A stretch of 64,000 bases of DNA, from the NCBI RefSeq assembly GCF_024320785.1, contig NZ_JANDBC010000003.1, forward strand, positions 579,420-643,419, given 5' to 3'. The notes below the pieces were generated by a model that worked only from the letters and a program-made list of their open reading frames with translations, did no database searches and had not been told where the DNA came from. Numbering within the stretch: the first letter of the stretch is position 1; each line of letters begins with the position of its first letter. The translations under genes and the position numbers were made by a program. Below, piece by piece: positions 44,956 through 54,151 of this stretch. This DNA is from Gracilimonas sediminicola. Lineage in GTDB: Bacteria > Bacteroidota > Rhodothermia > Balneolales > Balneolaceae.

Positions 44956-45282
44956 ATGCGAGATCCACAATTAGTCTATCAAAAACAATCTGTGATGAAT
45001 GCTTCACCGCTGAAGCTGGTAGTAAAGATGTACGACCTGGTTATACAGGCCTCTTACCGCGAAGATCAGGGGAAAGTAAAAGCCATTCTATCTGAATTGA
45101 TACAAGGATTGAATTTTGATTATGAACCCGCCGGTCAGCTTTTTGAGCTTTACCGGTATTGCCAGGACCTGGCCCGGAAGCAGCGGTTTGAAGAAATCCG
45201 TGAAATCCTGGAGCCTTTAAGAGAAACCTGGGAAGAAGTTGCCAATCAAAAACAACCTTCTCCCTCTGTGGTTCAGCAATAA
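44956..45282 (+). CDS. fliS: Flagellar export chaperone FliS
   Basis: 108 residues from the ATG at 44956 (MRDPQLVYQKQSVMNASPLK), preferred over an upstream in-frame ATG at 44902 that lies on the sigma-28-like -10 region. The short four-helix protein has the family features YQKQSVMNASPLKLVVKMYD near the start and a helix-rich rest (IQGLNFDYEPAGQLFELYRYC). FliS binds the C-terminus of flagellin in the cytoplasm and keeps it unfolded until export. It heads the cluster fliS-fliD-fliT-like; 28 bases separate it from fliD. Confidence 0.9.
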   Translation: MRDPQLVYQKQSVMNASPLKLVVKMYDLVIQASYREDQGKVKAILSELIQGLNFDYEPAGQLFELYRYCQDLARKQRFEEIREILEPLRETWEEVANQKQPSPSVVQQ

Positions 45283-45310
45283 TATACAGTAACCGTTAAT
45301 ACCTCTAATT

Positions 45311-46708
45311 ATGGCATCCATTTCCAGCCTTATGAGTCAAACAAGTTCGTACGAGTCGTTCGTAACGCAGCTTGTTAATATTGAAAGCCAGAAAATGCTT
45401 CGGATGGAAGTGCAGGTTCGGGATGAGAAAGAATCCAAGTCTGCCATTGGAACCGTGAGTAAGGCGATCTCTGATTTTGAGAATATTATTAAGGAGCTTG
45501 AAACTCCAACCAACCGGTCTTTTGAACCGTTTAAAACTACTTCCAGTGATGATTCAGTTGTGCAGGTAAACTCCGCTTCCGGTTTAGATAATGAATCTGC
45601 TTTCAATATCACTGTAGAAAGACTCGCTAAAAACGACACCGCCCTCTCCGAAACAATGACCGGTGCCGGCTATGAACTCGCCGCACAGGGAGATGGCTCG
45701 GTAACACTGACCATTGGTGACAAGACAGAGACTATAAATGTTGTAACCACCAAAGACGATGGCAGTGGCGGCACGGTAGATAAAACCAACCAGGAAATTC
45801 TGGAATCGTTTGAAACTGAAATTGAAAGCCTCTTTGGTGAAGAAGCCAGTGCCAGCGTTTTTAACCTGGATGGCGAAAATATACAGTTCTCACTTAAAAG
45901 CCTTGATACCGGCTTCGACAACCGAATTCAATTTAGCGGTGCCACCGGTGTATTAGCAGGCGTTACCGGGAATATGACTCACCTCACTCCCCAAGCCGAG
46001 TTAGATGCTCAGTTTATTATTGATGGAGTGACGTTTAACCGCGCCGAAAATACTGTTGATGATGCTATTGAAGGGCTCTCCTTCACCCTGAAGAAAGCCA
46101 CCGGCGTAGCGGAACAAATGACGGTTGAGCGTGATACTGAAGCCGCAAAATCTAACCTGCAGGACTTCATCAATGCCTATAATGAAATGAACGAGACCAT
46201 CCGGGAGCGTACATTCATTAATCCTGAAACCGGTAATAAAGGCCCGCTTCAGGGAGTGAGATCGGTTCGAAATCTGAGTATTAACTTGCGGCAAACAGCT
46301 ATTCTGTCGTTAGGCGGTGTTGCTGAAGGTGAGGTTGCCAGTTTTGCCGACATGGGCATCACGTTCGAGAATAACGGGAAGATGGTTATCGATGATTCCT
46401 CTAAGCTGGATGACATCCTGAGCCAAAACCCGGAACAGATTGCCAACTTTTTTACCAATGAGAACTCTCCGGTGGCCATGATGAAGGCACGGGCCGAATC
46501 ATACACTGAAGCAGATGGAATCCTATCTGCCATTGAAAGCGGACTGGATCAAAAAATTGACCGTTTAGACCGGCGTATAGCCAGTGAACGGAAATACCTG
46601 GAAGAATATGAAGCCGAGCAGCGCCGAATATTTAATGAGCTGGACCTGATTCTCGAAGAAGGACAAGCTCAGTTCGATGCGGTTTATAACTTCATGTCCG
46701 GTTATTAA
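45311..46708 (+). CDS. fliD: Flagellar filament cap protein FliD (hook-associated protein 2)
   Basis: 465 residues. The N-terminal helical part (MASISSLMSQTSSYESFVTQ, then SQKMLRMEVQVRDEKESKSA) and C-terminal helices (KIDRLDRRIASERKYLEEYE and FDAVYNFMSGY) belong to the coiled-coil stem; the middle (100-330) is a strand-rich head with FNITVERLAKND and the conserved RSVRNLSINLRQ-like segment. FliD caps the filament tip and helps flagellin subunits fold into place. It is exported. It is the second gene of the flagellar operon, with 11 bases to the next gene. Confidence 0.93.
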   Translation: MASISSLMSQTSSYESFVTQLVNIESQKMLRMEVQVRDEKESKSAIGTVSKAISDFENIIKELETPTNRSFEPFKTTSSDDSVVQVNSASGLDNESAFNITVERLAKNDTALSETMTGAGYELAAQGDGSVTLTIGDKTETINVVTTKDDGSGGTVDKTNQEILESFETEIESLFGEEASASVFNLDGENIQFSLKSLDTGFDNRIQFSGATGVLAGVTGNMTHLTPQAELDAQFIIDGVTFNRAENTVDDAIEGLSFTLKKATGVAEQMTVERDTEAAKSNLQDFINAYNEMNETIRERTFINPETGNKGPLQGVRSVRNLSINLRQTAILSLGGVAEGEVASFADMGITFENNGKMVIDDSSKLDDILSQNPEQIANFFTNENSPVAMMKARAESYTEADGILSAIESGLDQKIDRLDRRIASERKYLEEYEAEQRRIFNELDLILEEGQAQFDAVYNFMSGY

Positions 46709-46719
46709 TAATTTATGAG

Positions 46720-47094
46720 ATGGAACCCCAAACAATGACCCCTTTACACAACATATTGGGACAACTGAATGACAGCAGCGAAGCGATTCTCCGTGAAATA
46801 GATGAGAATGAACCTTCGTTTGACGCTATCAAATCTCAGCTGGGGCAACGCGAAGAGCTGGTGAAGAAGCTGGGTATCTTAACCGAAGCAAACCCCAAAG
46901 ACTCACTTTCGGAAGAGGAACGTATCTCCCTGCGCTTTCTCTTTGAAACGTTTGTGGAACTGAATGATGGCATTCAAAACAACCTTCAAAACATATTAAA
47001 CAGTCATAAGGAAAAATTAGGCACAGCTGTAAACCAGCGCAAGGTGGAAAAGAGCTACCGTGTTTTAAAGAATCCTGACATTTCGTACTTTTAA
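46720..47094 (+). CDS. FliT-like (FlgN/FliT) flagellar export chaperone
   Basis: 124 residues, helical, cytoplasmic. The sequence PLHNILGQLNDSSEAILREI and QREELVKKLGILTEANPKD, then LRFLFETFVELNDGIQNNL fits the three- or four-helix shape of FliT/FlgN-type chaperones. The gene sits just behind fliD, the place where fliT is found in many genomes. FliT holds FliD for export and can act as a regulator. Sequence similarity to known FliT is weak, so position carries most of the weight. Confidence 0.65.
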   Translation: MEPQTMTPLHNILGQLNDSSEAILREIDENEPSFDAIKSQLGQREELVKKLGILTEANPKDSLSEEERISLRFLFETFVELNDGIQNNLQNILNSHKEKLGTAVNQRKVEKSYRVLKNPDISYF

Positions 47095-47120
47095 TCTTGA
47101 TGAATAAGAGGGATAATACC

Positions 47121-47477
47121 ATGGAAATTAATAAGCTAACAAATCACGTTAACGGCCACATAAAAAGCACTGACGCTTCCGAGAATAGTCAGCATGCTTC
47201 TAAAGTTTCTCGTGCCGAAAAATCCCCGGAGTTAACCGACAAGGTATCTTTGGAAAATTTCAGCGCCAAGAAAAGCGAAGAGCTGTTTGCTAAAATTGAA
47301 CTTGAAAAGCAGAATCAGGCTTCTTTCGGTAAGCTGAAAGATTATAAAGCCAAACTTCAGGCGTATGAAGCCGCCAAGAAAGAGTCGCCCGAGGCAGCTA
47401 AAAACACCGAAATTGGTAAGATGTTGAACGATCCGGAAGTATGGTCAAAAATAGCACAGAATATAGTTGACAAATAG
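47121..47477 (+). CDS. Small hydrophilic protein, possible FlgM-like anti-sigma factor
   Basis: About 118 residues from the ATG at 47121, preferred because AAGAGGG lies eight bases upstream; starts at 47100 (ATG) and 47097 (TTG) have no such site. The N-terminal half is Ser/Asn/Lys-rich and probably unfolded (MEINKLTNHVNGHIKSTDAS), followed by LTDKVSLENFSAKK, reminiscent of the DxVxLS segment of FlgM, and helices (KSEELFAKIELEKQ; LKDYKAKLQAYEAAK; EVWSKIAQNIVDK). FlgM blocks FliA until the hook is complete, and a sigma-28 system is implied by the nearby promoters. This is a suggestion, not a firm family match. It ends the flagellar unit, and a terminator follows. Confidence 0.5.
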   Translation: MEINKLTNHVNGHIKSTDASENSQHASKVSRAEKSPELTDKVSLENFSAKKSEELFAKIELEKQNQASFGKLKDYKAKLQAYEAAKKESPEAAKNTEIGKMLNDPEVWSKIAQNIVDK

Positions 47478-47517
47478 TGCGGACTTATCTTTCTTAATTT
47501 CATCTTGAATAATAGTT

Positions 47518-47543
47518 AGAGAGCATTAATGCTCTCTTTTTTT
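47518..47543 (+). terminator. Rho-independent terminator of the fliS operon
   Basis: AGAGAGCAT and ATGCTCTCT pair perfectly (nine pairs, TA in the loop), followed by a run of seven T. It is 41 bases past the stop of the small hydrophilic protein. Confidence 0.95.
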
Positions 47544-47609
47544 GTCTTAGAATCCCGTAACTTCTTTCATCAAGTTGGCGCTATTAAAAAATTAATCCGC
47601 TAAAAATTT

Positions 47610-49025
47610 ATGAAACACTCCATTCTTGTTGTTGATGATGACGAACTCCTGCTCGGTTTTATGGAGGAGATATTAACAAAAGAAGGGTTTGAGATTCACG
47701 CTTTTGAATCGCCTGTTAAAGCCACGGAGTATCTCGATAAAAACAGCGTTGACCTGGTCATCACCGATGTTAAAATGAATGAAATGACCGGTGATGAAGT
47801 GCTTGCCACCGTGAAGAAGAATTACCCGGATACCGGTGTTATTATGATTACCGGCTTTGGGAACATCAACCACGCCGTACGGGCTCTCCACAAAGGGGCA
47901 TTTGATTACATGACCAAGCCCTTTAAAGCCAAAGAAATTCTATACCGCGTGAACCGGTATTTTAATGCAGATCCGGAAGAGCGAGACAAAAAGCCGAAGT
48001 CAGTAGCCCACTCTCCCCGGGAAGACAAAAAAGGCGATTTGGTAAGCCCGGTTGACAATTCCGACGAAGCCGAGAATAAGTTTGTAGGAAACGATCCACA
48101 GATTAAAAAGCTGCTGCGGATCATCCCTCAAATTGCCCGTAATGCTGCTCCTGTTCTAATACAAGGAGAAAGCGGAACAGGGAAAGAAGTATTTGCCCAT
48201 CAAATTCATGTGAACAGTAACCGCGCGCAGGGACCGTATATAAAAATTAATTGTGCGAACCTTCCCTCCGAGCTTGTTGAAAGTACATTATTCGGACACC
48301 TTGAAGGGTCTTTCACCGGGGCAACCTCAGACCGTAAAGGAGCTTTTGATGCTGCTGAAGGCGGCACTCTTTTGCTGGATGAGATCACAGAAATTGAACT
48401 AAACGTACAGGCTAAACTGCTTCGCGTTCTGCAGGAAAATGAATTTTATCGGGTGGGAAGTCAGGAGCCGGTAAAAGCAGATGTTCGCATCCTGGCCACA
48501 TCAAACCGAAATATTGCAGAAGCCATTGCTGAAAAGCAATTCCGGGAAGACTTGTACTACCGTTTGAATGTATTTCCAGTTGAAATTCCACCACTCAGAG
48601 ATCGTAAAACCGACATCCCGGTTTTGGCCAACTATTTTGTAGAACACTATTCAACAAAATACGGGCTGGAGAAAAAAGAACTTTCGGAAGAGCTCTTAAA
48701 TCATCTTGTGCAGCAGGAATGGCGCGGAAACGTGAGAGAATTGAATAATAAAATTCACCGCGGCATTATCTTAGCCCAAGACAGTGATAAAATCACCATG
48801 GAGCATATCAATCATGAAATGTTCTCCAGTGTTGATGATAATCTGAATAAAGAAGTTCTTGCCACCGACCTGCCACTAATGTCGATTGAAGACATGGAGC
48901 TGCAACTAATCCAGAAAGCACTCGAACATACCCAGGGCAACCAAAAGAAAGCTGCAAAATTACTGGGCATTTCTGACCGCACCATCCGAAACAAGCTTAA
49001 AAACCTGGAAGAAGACGACGATTAG
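47610..49025 (+). CDS. Sigma-54-dependent response regulator (NtrC family), likely flagellar
   Basis: 471 residues. Receiver domain 1-120 with phospho-acceptor Asp53 (VDLVITDVKM), AAA+ domain with Walker A GESGTGKE (186-193), sigma-54 contact loop GSFTGA (233-238; most relatives have GAFTGA) and Walker B TLLLDEI (253-259), and a Fis-type helix-turn-helix at the C-terminus (KKAAKLLGISDRTIRNKLKN). Such proteins open sigma-54 promoters after phosphorylation. Its place behind the fliS operon and the sigma-54 element at 44.8 kb make it a FlrC/FleR-like flagellar regulator (inference). The sensor kinase is not in view. A 6-bp hairpin spans its stop codon (49020-49034). Confidence 0.92.
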   Translation: MKHSILVVDDDELLLGFMEEILTKEGFEIHAFESPVKATEYLDKNSVDLVITDVKMNEMTGDEVLATVKKNYPDTGVIMITGFGNINHAVRALHKGAFDYMTKPFKAKEILYRVNRYFNADPEERDKKPKSVAHSPREDKKGDLVSPVDNSDEAENKFVGNDPQIKKLLRIIPQIARNAAPVLIQGESGTGKEVFAHQIHVNSNRAQGPYIKINCANLPSELVESTLFGHLEGSFTGATSDRKGAFDAAEGGTLLLDEITEIELNVQAKLLRVLQENEFYRVGSQEPVKADVRILATSNRNIAEAIAEKQFREDLYYRLNVFPVEIPPLRDRKTDIPVLANYFVEHYSTKYGLEKKELSEELLNHLVQQEWRGNVRELNNKIHRGIILAQDSDKITMEHINHEMFSSVDDNLNKEVLATDLPLMSIEDMELQLIQKALEHTQGNQKKAAKLLGISDRTIRNKLKNLEEDDD

Positions 49026-49057
49026 AAGCTAATCACCGTCCCCCTCCTGTTCAGAAA

Positions 49058-52000
49058 TTATTCTTGTGTTTCAAACTGTGCCAGTAGTGCAGGAATTACT
49101 ACCATATTAAGTAAGGTCGAACTCAATAGTCCACCCAGAATAACCTGAGCCATCGGAGACTGTATCTCGTTACCCGGCTCACCGGCGGCTAAAGCCAGTG
49201 GGATAAGGGCAAGTCCGGCAGTGAGTGCGGTCATCAGAATGGGATTAAGACGTTCCATTGCGCCCTGACGAATGGCTTGCAGAAATTCTTTCCCTTCTTT
49301 TCTGAGCTGTTGGTAATGCGAAACCATCAAGATTCCGTTTCTGGTGGCAATACCAAATAAGGTGATAAAGCCTACCAATGAGGCAATAGAGATAATCCCG
49401 CTGGTAAACAGCACCGTGTAAATACCTCCGATGAGGGCAAACGGGAGGTTTACCATGACCAGCAAGGCTGTTTTCAGAGAACCGAATTCCAGGTATAGCA
49501 ACAGGTAAATGGCCGCAATGGCGATAATACTAAGCAACGAAATGGTGCGCGTAGCCTGCGCTTCGCTTTCAAACTGACCGCCATAATCCACAAAGTAGCT
49601 CTGCGGGAAGCTGACATTTTGAGATACATTGGCCCGGATCTCATCTACCGTACCACGCAGATCTCTTCCCGCTACATTAGCGGAGACTACGATCTTGCGC
49701 TGCACATTTTCGCGACTGATGGTATTTGGACCACTTCGGGATGTCACCGATGCCAATTCTGACAGAGGTACTATGGTTCCGTCTTCCAGGTTGAAAGTCG
49801 CCTTTTGAACCGCTTCTATACTTCCACGGTGATCCTCATCAAAGCGTACCAGCAGGTCAAACATCTTGTCGCCTTCAAGTACTTGCGAAACTACTTCACC
49901 GGCAAACGCCACGTCCACCATTTCAGCAAGTTGCTGAATCGTGATTCCATAGCGAGCCAGTGCCCTTCGATCAGGACGGATTTGAAGCTGAGGAACATTT
50001 TGCTGCTGTTCTACTGACAGGTCCACCACGCCTTCTACCGTTTCCATTTGTCCGCGTACTTCTTCCGCCAGAGCCCGAAGCCTGAACAGATCCGTACCAA
50101 AGATCTTCACGGCAATGTTGGCTCGTGTACCGGACAGCATGTGATCAATGCGGTGCCCGATAGGTTGACCAATAGTGATGTTGGTTCCTGAAACTACGCT
50201 TAGGTTTTCCCGAATCTCAGCCAACACTTGTTCTTTGGTGGTGCCTTCAGGGATGTCAAGTTCAGCATCAACCTCAGAAGCATTCACTCCCTGTGCGTGT
50301 TCGTCTAATTCGGCCCGACCAGTTCGTCGAGAGGTTGATTCAATGGCCGGATGTTCCAGCAGGATCTCCTCAATTCGTTTACCTACGGCATTGGATTCGG
50401 TTAGCGAAGTCCCCGGAATTGTTACTGCACTTATCACCAGCGTACCTTCATTAAACTCCGGCAAGAAAGATCTTCCGAGAAATGGTAACACTACTAAGGT
50501 TCCAAGAAAGAGTACCAAGGTACCAACCAACACCGTCTTCTTGATGCGAAGGACTATATTCAACACGTGTTCATAGCCTGATTTTAACTTCTTGGTGAAC
50601 CAGCTTTCTTCCAGTTTTCCTTTGGAGGCCTGGCTCGGTAGCAAATAGTAGCACATCGCTGGTGTAACGGTCATGGCAATTACCAGCGACGCCCCAATGG
50701 AGATGATGTAAGCCAGTCCCAGTGGCTGGAGCATGCGTCCTTCGATTCCACTTAAAAAGAATAGCGGTAGAAAAACGATCATAATGATCAGTGTGGCATT
50801 AATGATGGATGATCGAATTTCCTTCGACCCTTCAAATACCACGTCAATGGCCGGTTTCTGCTTAGCTTCCGGCAGTTTTGAGTTTTCTCTGAGTCGCCTG
50901 AACACGTTTTCCACATCAATGATGGCATCATCCACGATCACCCCAATGGCAATCGCCATCCCGCCCAAGGTCATCGTGTTGATGGTGATATCAAAGAATT
51001 CCAGCACGAAGATCGAAAAGATTAGCGCGAGTGGAATGGCAGTAAGTGATATCAAGGTGGTGCGGAAATTCCCCAGAAACAGAAACAAGATCACGATCAC
51101 CAAAAAGGCCCCATCCCGCAGAGCTTCGATAACATTATCGATGGCCAGTTCAATAAACTCGGCCTGGCGAAACAGGTGCGTGTTGATCTCAAATCCGGCC
51201 GGGAGACTTGATTCGATCTGTGCCAAGGTTTCATCTACACGGGAGGTAAGTTCCAGGGTATTTGCACCGGGCTGTTTTTGGATAGAGATAATTACCGCCG
51301 GCTCAGCATTCACCGAGGCATCCCCGATCTTTTGAGCGGCTGCAATTTCTACGGTTGCCACATCTCCAATTGTGATCGGAATGTTATTTCGCTGGGTGAT
51401 GACCGACTGCTCCAGGTCTTCCACAGAATATGCCCGACCTATTCCACGAATGGTGTACTCCTGGCTGTATTCCCTGAAGAATCCGCCGGAAAAGTTTTCG
51501 TTGGCCTGCTCGGTAGCCTGTAATACCTGATATAGCGTAATATTGTATTGCTTCAGCTTATCGGGGCTGACTCGCACCTGATATTGTTTCTGCCCGCCTC
51601 CGATGGGGATGACCTGAGCCACTCCTGGAATAGCTAAAAGTCTTCTTCTTATTTCCCAGTCGGCGGCTGTTCGTACTTCGAGCTCGGAATGTTCATCGCT
51701 GTTCACACTCACCAGCATGATCTCCCCCATGATGGAGGATATCGGTGCCATAATAGGCGGCGGGACTTCTTCGGGCAGACTGGTTGCTACCAGCTGTAGC
51801 TTCTCATTTACAATTTGACGTGCCCTGAAAATATCAGTCCCCCAGTCAAATTCTACCCATACAATGGATATACCTTTGGCGGTGGACGAGCGAACCCGTC
51901 GCACGCCGGTTGCTCCATTTACCGAGGTCTCGACCGGGATGGTGACCAGTCGTTCTACTTCTTCCGGGGCCAATCCATGGGCTTCGGTCATGACTGTCAC

Positions 52001-52138
52001 TGTGGGGGCGGTTAAGTCCGGAAATACGTCTACCGGCATCCGGTCCACGATATAAATTCCGGCTGCCAATATGACCACTGAACTCACCAACACCACCAGC
52101 CGGTACCTTAACGATCCTCTGATTATTGCATCTAACAT
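49058..52138 (-). CDS. Heavy-metal efflux RND pump, CusA/CzcA type
   Basis: 1026 residues, full length. Twelve membrane helices in two sets of six are visible, with large periplasmic loops between helices 1-2 and 7-8. Helix 4 holds the proton-path acidic cluster GVIVDDAIIDVENVFRRL; other family segments are PVDVFPDLTAPTVTVMTEAH, the RRTGRAELDEHAQGV loop and SLVGFITLFGIATRNGIL. As a trimer it takes metal ions (Cu/Ag/Zn type) from periplasm or cytoplasm and drives them through the adaptor and outer channel. It is the last gene of the operon, 22 bases after the adaptor. The metal cannot be read with certainty; the MerR/copper genes nearby favour Cu/Ag. Confidence 0.93.
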   Translation of the reverse strand: MLDAIIRGSLRYRLVVLVSSVVILAAGIYIVDRMPVDVFPDLTAPTVTVMTEAHGLAPEEVERLVTIPVETSVNGATGVRRVRSSTAKGISIVWVEFDWGTDIFRARQIVNEKLQLVATSLPEEVPPPIMAPISSIMGEIMLVSVNSDEHSELEVRTAADWEIRRRLLAIPGVAQVIPIGGGQKQYQVRVSPDKLKQYNITLYQVLQATEQANENFSGGFFREYSQEYTIRGIGRAYSVEDLEQSVITQRNNIPITIGDVATVEIAAAQKIGDASVNAEPAVIISIQKQPGANTLELTSRVDETLAQIESSLPAGFEINTHLFRQAEFIELAIDNVIEALRDGAFLVIVILFLFLGNFRTTLISLTAIPLALIFSIFVLEFFDITINTMTLGGMAIAIGVIVDDAIIDVENVFRRLRENSKLPEAKQKPAIDVVFEGSKEIRSSIINATLIIMIVFLPLFFLSGIEGRMLQPLGLAYIISIGASLVIAMTVTPAMCYYLLPSQASKGKLEESWFTKKLKSGYEHVLNIVLRIKKTVLVGTLVLFLGTLVVLPFLGRSFLPEFNEGTLVISAVTIPGTSLTESNAVGKRIEEILLEHPAIESTSRRTGRAELDEHAQGVNASEVDAELDIPEGTTKEQVLAEIRENLSVVSGTNITIGQPIGHRIDHMLSGTRANIAVKIFGTDLFRLRALAEEVRGQMETVEGVVDLSVEQQQNVPQLQIRPDRRALARYGITIQQLAEMVDVAFAGEVVSQVLEGDKMFDLLVRFDEDHRGSIEAVQKATFNLEDGTIVPLSELASVTSRSGPNTISRENVQRKIVVSANVAGRDLRGTVDEIRANVSQNVSFPQSYFVDYGGQFESEAQATRTISLLSIIAIAAIYLLLYLEFGSLKTALLVMVNLPFALIGGIYTVLFTSGIISIASLVGFITLFGIATRNGILMVSHYQQLRKEGKEFLQAIRQGAMERLNPILMTALTAGLALIPLALAAGEPGNEIQSPMAQVILGGLLSSTLLNMVVIPALLAQFETQE

Positions 52139-52160
52139 AATTTATTTCCTTTCCTGATGA

Positions 52161-53810
52161 TTAATGAGAGTGTCCGTGCGAAGGTGCTTCAGATGACAAA
52201 GAAGCCAATTTCACCTGATAGGCATTGGTTGTAACCACATGCTCGCCTTCTTCCAGGCTGGAAGTCACTTCCACCCAGCCGCGGTTTCTAATGCCCGTGG
52301 TTATCGCTCTTTTTTCGAACGATTCCCCGGCCACATGTACATACACTACAAAATTACCTTCCTCTTCAATAAGGGCTGATTCCGGGATGGCGACCACGTT
52401 TTCTTTTTGATCGGTGTCGATCTCTGCGGTCACAAAGAGTCCGCTGTGCAAACCTTCTTGATTATCAATTTCATAGATCAGAGAAAGCGTTCGGGTTTGG
52501 GGTTCCACTTGCTTGCCAGTGCTAAGCAAGCGCCCGTTAACCTCCTCCATGTTGTACATTTTATCATTTCCCTGCACATAAAATACGGCCTCTCCGGGAT
52601 TTTGAATAGCCTTTCGTTCAGCAGCGGGGACATGCACGCTGAGCCACATTTTACTCATATCAGCCAGCTTAAAGAGAGCTTCACCTGCTTTCACCTGCAT
52701 GCCTGGCTGTACGTAAGAATCCACTATGATTCCGGAAATCGGGGCTTTCATGGCAAAGCCATAAGAGGATTCTGAGTCGCCATAGGTATCTACCTTTGAT
52801 GTATCAATTTGTGCGATCTCATTGATCGTTTGAAATTCCGTGAGCGCCTGACGGTATTCGATCCGTGCTCTTTCCAGTTCCACCTCCGGAATGGCTTCTT
52901 TTTCAAACAATCGTTTCGACCGTTCCAAATTCTTGTGGGCCAAAGACAATTGCGATTGCGCATTGATAAACTGCTGGGCATAATTTTCTCCATCCGCGGA
53001 TTGAATAGAAGGATTCAGCTGTAAAAGCGATATGCCTTTGCTGATATTTTGTCCTTCTACGGGCAGGCTTTGATTGGCGCTGCTCAGAATGATCCCTGAA
53101 AATGGAGCAGAAACCGTAACTTCCATACTTTTTACCGGTTTTAGTTCACCATGCGCATCTACCGTTTCAGAAAGCGTGCGCCTTCCTACTTTTTGAGTTG
53201 CAAAAGGAATGTTCCACTGTTGTTCTTTCAGAAAGGATATCAGATTGGGATCATCTTCCTCGTGAGCTGCCGGAACCTCTTCTGCAGATGCATAAACAGG
53301 AATACCATTTACCTGAAGGGTATCATCTACCATTCCTTGAATGATAATTGTCAGGTCGTAGCGTCCTGCCCGGTCGAAAATAACATCCGGTCCATAGATG
53401 CCGGGTATCTGCACTTCCGTTTCGGTCAGGGAGCCTTCATTGCCTCGCTCAGAGCTAAATACAAACTGAACTTCAGATTCCGATATAGGTTGGAAATCTG
53501 AAAGCCGGGTCAGGTGAACGGCGAAGGTGGCTTCCTGTCCTACAATGAGTTCCGGATACTCCATGAACAGTTCGGTTTTATCGGTCCATTTTGTGATCAC
53601 TCCGGCTCCCTCCAGTTGGGCATCCTCCCCATGACTATGGGCGTCTTCTCCATCATGGGAATGGCTATCATCTTCCTGTGCTTGCTGGGCTGGCTGCTCG
53701 TGGATATGGTCACTGTCTTCACCGTGACTGTGGCCTTCATCACCGCCACCGCCGCAACCCATCATCAACAGGGATGTACTTAGAATTAGTAATGGTATTA
53801 GCTGTTTCAT
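52161..53810 (-). CDS. RND efflux adaptor (CusB/CzcB type) with a His-rich lipoprotein head
   Basis: 549 residues. The lipoprotein signal MKQLIPLLILSTSLLMMGCG is followed by a His/Asp/Glu-rich head (about residues 24-70, with repeated DSHSHDG-like clusters), then a beta-sandwich (75-180) and the membrane-fusion core: barrel-sandwich hybrid with coiled hairpin (about 215-380, LERSKRLFEKEAIPEVELER) and C-terminal beta-barrel (KQVEPQTRTLSLIYEI, AIPESALIEEEG). It bridges the pump and outer channel and may pass metal to the pump. The head resembles the next gene's product. Forty-four bases separate them. Confidence 0.9.
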   Translation of the reverse strand: MKQLIPLLILSTSLLMMGCGGGGDEGHSHGEDSDHIHEQPAQQAQEDDSHSHDGEDAHSHGEDAQLEGAGVITKWTDKTELFMEYPELIVGQEATFAVHLTRLSDFQPISESEVQFVFSSERGNEGSLTETEVQIPGIYGPDVIFDRAGRYDLTIIIQGMVDDTLQVNGIPVYASAEEVPAAHEEDDPNLISFLKEQQWNIPFATQKVGRRTLSETVDAHGELKPVKSMEVTVSAPFSGIILSSANQSLPVEGQNISKGISLLQLNPSIQSADGENYAQQFINAQSQLSLAHKNLERSKRLFEKEAIPEVELERARIEYRQALTEFQTINEIAQIDTSKVDTYGDSESSYGFAMKAPISGIIVDSYVQPGMQVKAGEALFKLADMSKMWLSVHVPAAERKAIQNPGEAVFYVQGNDKMYNMEEVNGRLLSTGKQVEPQTRTLSLIYEIDNQEGLHSGLFVTAEIDTDQKENVVAIPESALIEEEGNFVVYVHVAGESFEKRAITTGIRNRGWVEVTSSLEEGEHVVTTNAYQVKLASLSSEAPSHGHSH

Positions 53811-53854
53811 TGCATCAAAATTTGTTCGTGATAGTTTTGTGGATTGCTTGGGAA

Positions 53855-54151
53855 TTAGTGACTGTGCTCTTCTTCCCCATGAGAATGAGTTGAATCATCA
53901 TCATGGCTGTGTTCTTCATCATCATGACTATGGTCACCTTCTCCATCATGGGTATGCGCCGAGTCGTCATCTGCTGAATGGTCACCGCCTCCGATCCGAA
54001 CTGCATCATTATCATCAGAAGTGGATGATTGAGCCGGAGCTTCATGAGTGTGATCTCCGTCCTCGCCATGACTGTGTGTTTCCTTTTCTGAGCCACAACC
54101 GGCGATAATAAATGCAATGCTTACAAAGAGTACTGTGAATAAATTTTTCAT
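53855..54151 (-). CDS. Stand-alone His-rich metal-binding lipoprotein
   Basis: 98 residues. The lipoprotein signal MKNLFTVLFVSIAFIIAGCG is followed by a short acidic and His-rich domain with at least a dozen His residues in HSHGED, DHTHE, HSHDDEEHSHDD and HSHGEEEHSH clusters. The first 40 residues mirror the head of the adaptor, suggesting duplication of that module. It likely captures Cu/Ag/Zn in the periplasm and feeds the pump, taking the place of CusF. The start overlaps the TolC-type gene stop by four bases (ATGA-type), so it is translated together. A plus-strand open frame across it is an artefact of its His codons. Confidence 0.8.
   Translation of the reverse strand: MKNLFTVLFVSIAFIIAGCGSEKETHSHGEDGDHTHEAPAQSSTSDDNDAVRIGGGDHSADDDSAHTHDGEGDHSHDDEEHSHDDDSTHSHGEEEHSH

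Noticed and set aside
53839..54108. His-rich plus-strand frame
   Set aside because: A shadow of the His/Asp codons of the small lipoprotein on the minus strand; CAT/ATG symmetry explains its content.
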